DNA of 52,011 bases from an uncultured Enterobacterales bacterium (GTDB taxonomy: Bacteria; Pseudomonadota; Gammaproteobacteria; Enterobacterales; Psychrobiaceae). Both the position numbers and the translations under genes were made by a program. The notes beneath the pieces were generated by a model. It saw only the letters and a list, made by a program, of their open reading frames with translations, searched no databases and was not told where the DNA came from. The DNA lies in NCBI GenBank assembly GCA_937981905.1, contig CALJMY010000096.1:1-52011 (forward strand). The letters are read 5' to 3'. This document shows, in pieces, positions 51,301 through 52,011 of the stretch (the first letter of the stretch is position 1; the number at the start of each line of letters is the position of its first letter).

Positions 51301-52011
51301 ATGCAAAAGAATGAAACAGTTAATAACACTCAAATGAAAATATATGCCATTGGAGCATTAGTGCTTATTACTATCGTAGGTGGTGTTATTTATCTTAATG
51401 ATCAAGATATTGAATCAAATACTGATATTGTTACAACAACTGAGCCAGTAATCGTAACACCTTCAATACAACCCATTGAAGAGCCAATTATCACACCCAA
51501 AGAATCAATTACTGATAAAGTCCCCGCTACAATTCCAGAATCAATTCCTGAAATTCAATCTTCGTCAAATACAGCTCTACAACAGTCAGTTGAAGAGGTA
51601 TTACCGATTACCGTTGAAGAACCTAAAAAAGATCCATTACCAGCTCTCGATGATTCAGACGACATTTTCATGACAAAAGCGTCACAACTATCGTGGTTAC
51701 CAGCATTTGCAAAGCAACTTATTAAAAAAGACTTAGCACGTAACTTTGTTACGTTTGTTGATAATTTATCTCGCGGTGATTTAGCGCTTAAATATAGCCC
51801 GATAAAAAAACCTGAAACAAAATTCTCTATCAATGAAATCGATAACGATATGTATATCGACCCACTGAGCTACAAACGGTACGATGCTTATGTAGATATG
51901 ATCAATTCAATTAATGTAGAAACCGCTATAACGCATTTGAATGGACTAGCACCATTATTAGATGAAGCCTATATGGAGCTTGGTTACGAACAAGGAACGT
52001 TCTTTGTCACA
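51301..52011 (+). CDS. DUF3014 domain-containing protein (runs off window end)
   Basis: Open from ATG 51301 to window end; N-terminal TM, Pro/Glu-rich linker, then LSWLPAFAKQLIKKDLARNFVTFVDNLSRGDLALKYSPIKKPETKFSI..YIDPLSYKRYDAYVDMI. Confidence 0.85.
   Translation, partial: MQKNETVNNTQMKIYAIGALVLITIVGGVIYLNDQDIESNTDIVTTTEPVIVTPSIQPIEEPIITPKESITDKVPATIPESIPEIQSSSNTALQQSVEEVLPITVEEPKKDPLPALDDSDDIFMTKASQLSWLPAFAKQLIKKDLARNFVTFVDNLSRGDLALKYSPIKKPETKFSINEIDNDMYIDPLSYKRYDAYVDMINSINVETAITHLNGLAPLLDEAYMELGYEQGTFFVT

Noticed and set aside
51476-51833. Short ORFs overlapping the DUF3014 gene
   Set aside because: The continuous frame from 51301 to the window end explains the region

Overview
This 52-kb AT-rich window looks like the chromosome of a marine gammaproteobacterium (Alteromonadales/Colwelliaceae-like, inferred from gene content only). 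It is mostly housekeeping genes: typA (partial), a type III glutamine synthetase with ntrB-ntrC, rraA, recQ, kbl-tdh, waaA-kdkA, coaD, mutM-rpmG-rpmB-radC, coaBC-slmA, pyrE-rph, dsbC, gmk-rpoZ-spoT, ridA, recG and a partial DUF3014 gene. Accessory content sits in small inserts: a TagD-like/Wzi/CDP-glycerol-transferase surface-polysaccharide patch with an unannotated decayed gene tail, a MerR-SDR pair with a MerR-type promoter, a frameshifted solute-binding-protein pseudogene, a transporter/kinase/regulator locus resembling CrbS/CrbR, and a secreted nuclease with a GlyGly-CTERM-like tail. I found no CRISPR array, transposase, integrase, tRNA or rRNA. I saw no clear-cut novel system. The best leads are the polysaccharide patch with its remnant, the MerR-SDR module, the GSIII-NtrBC locus, and the signal-peptide-bearing methyltransferase-like protein.
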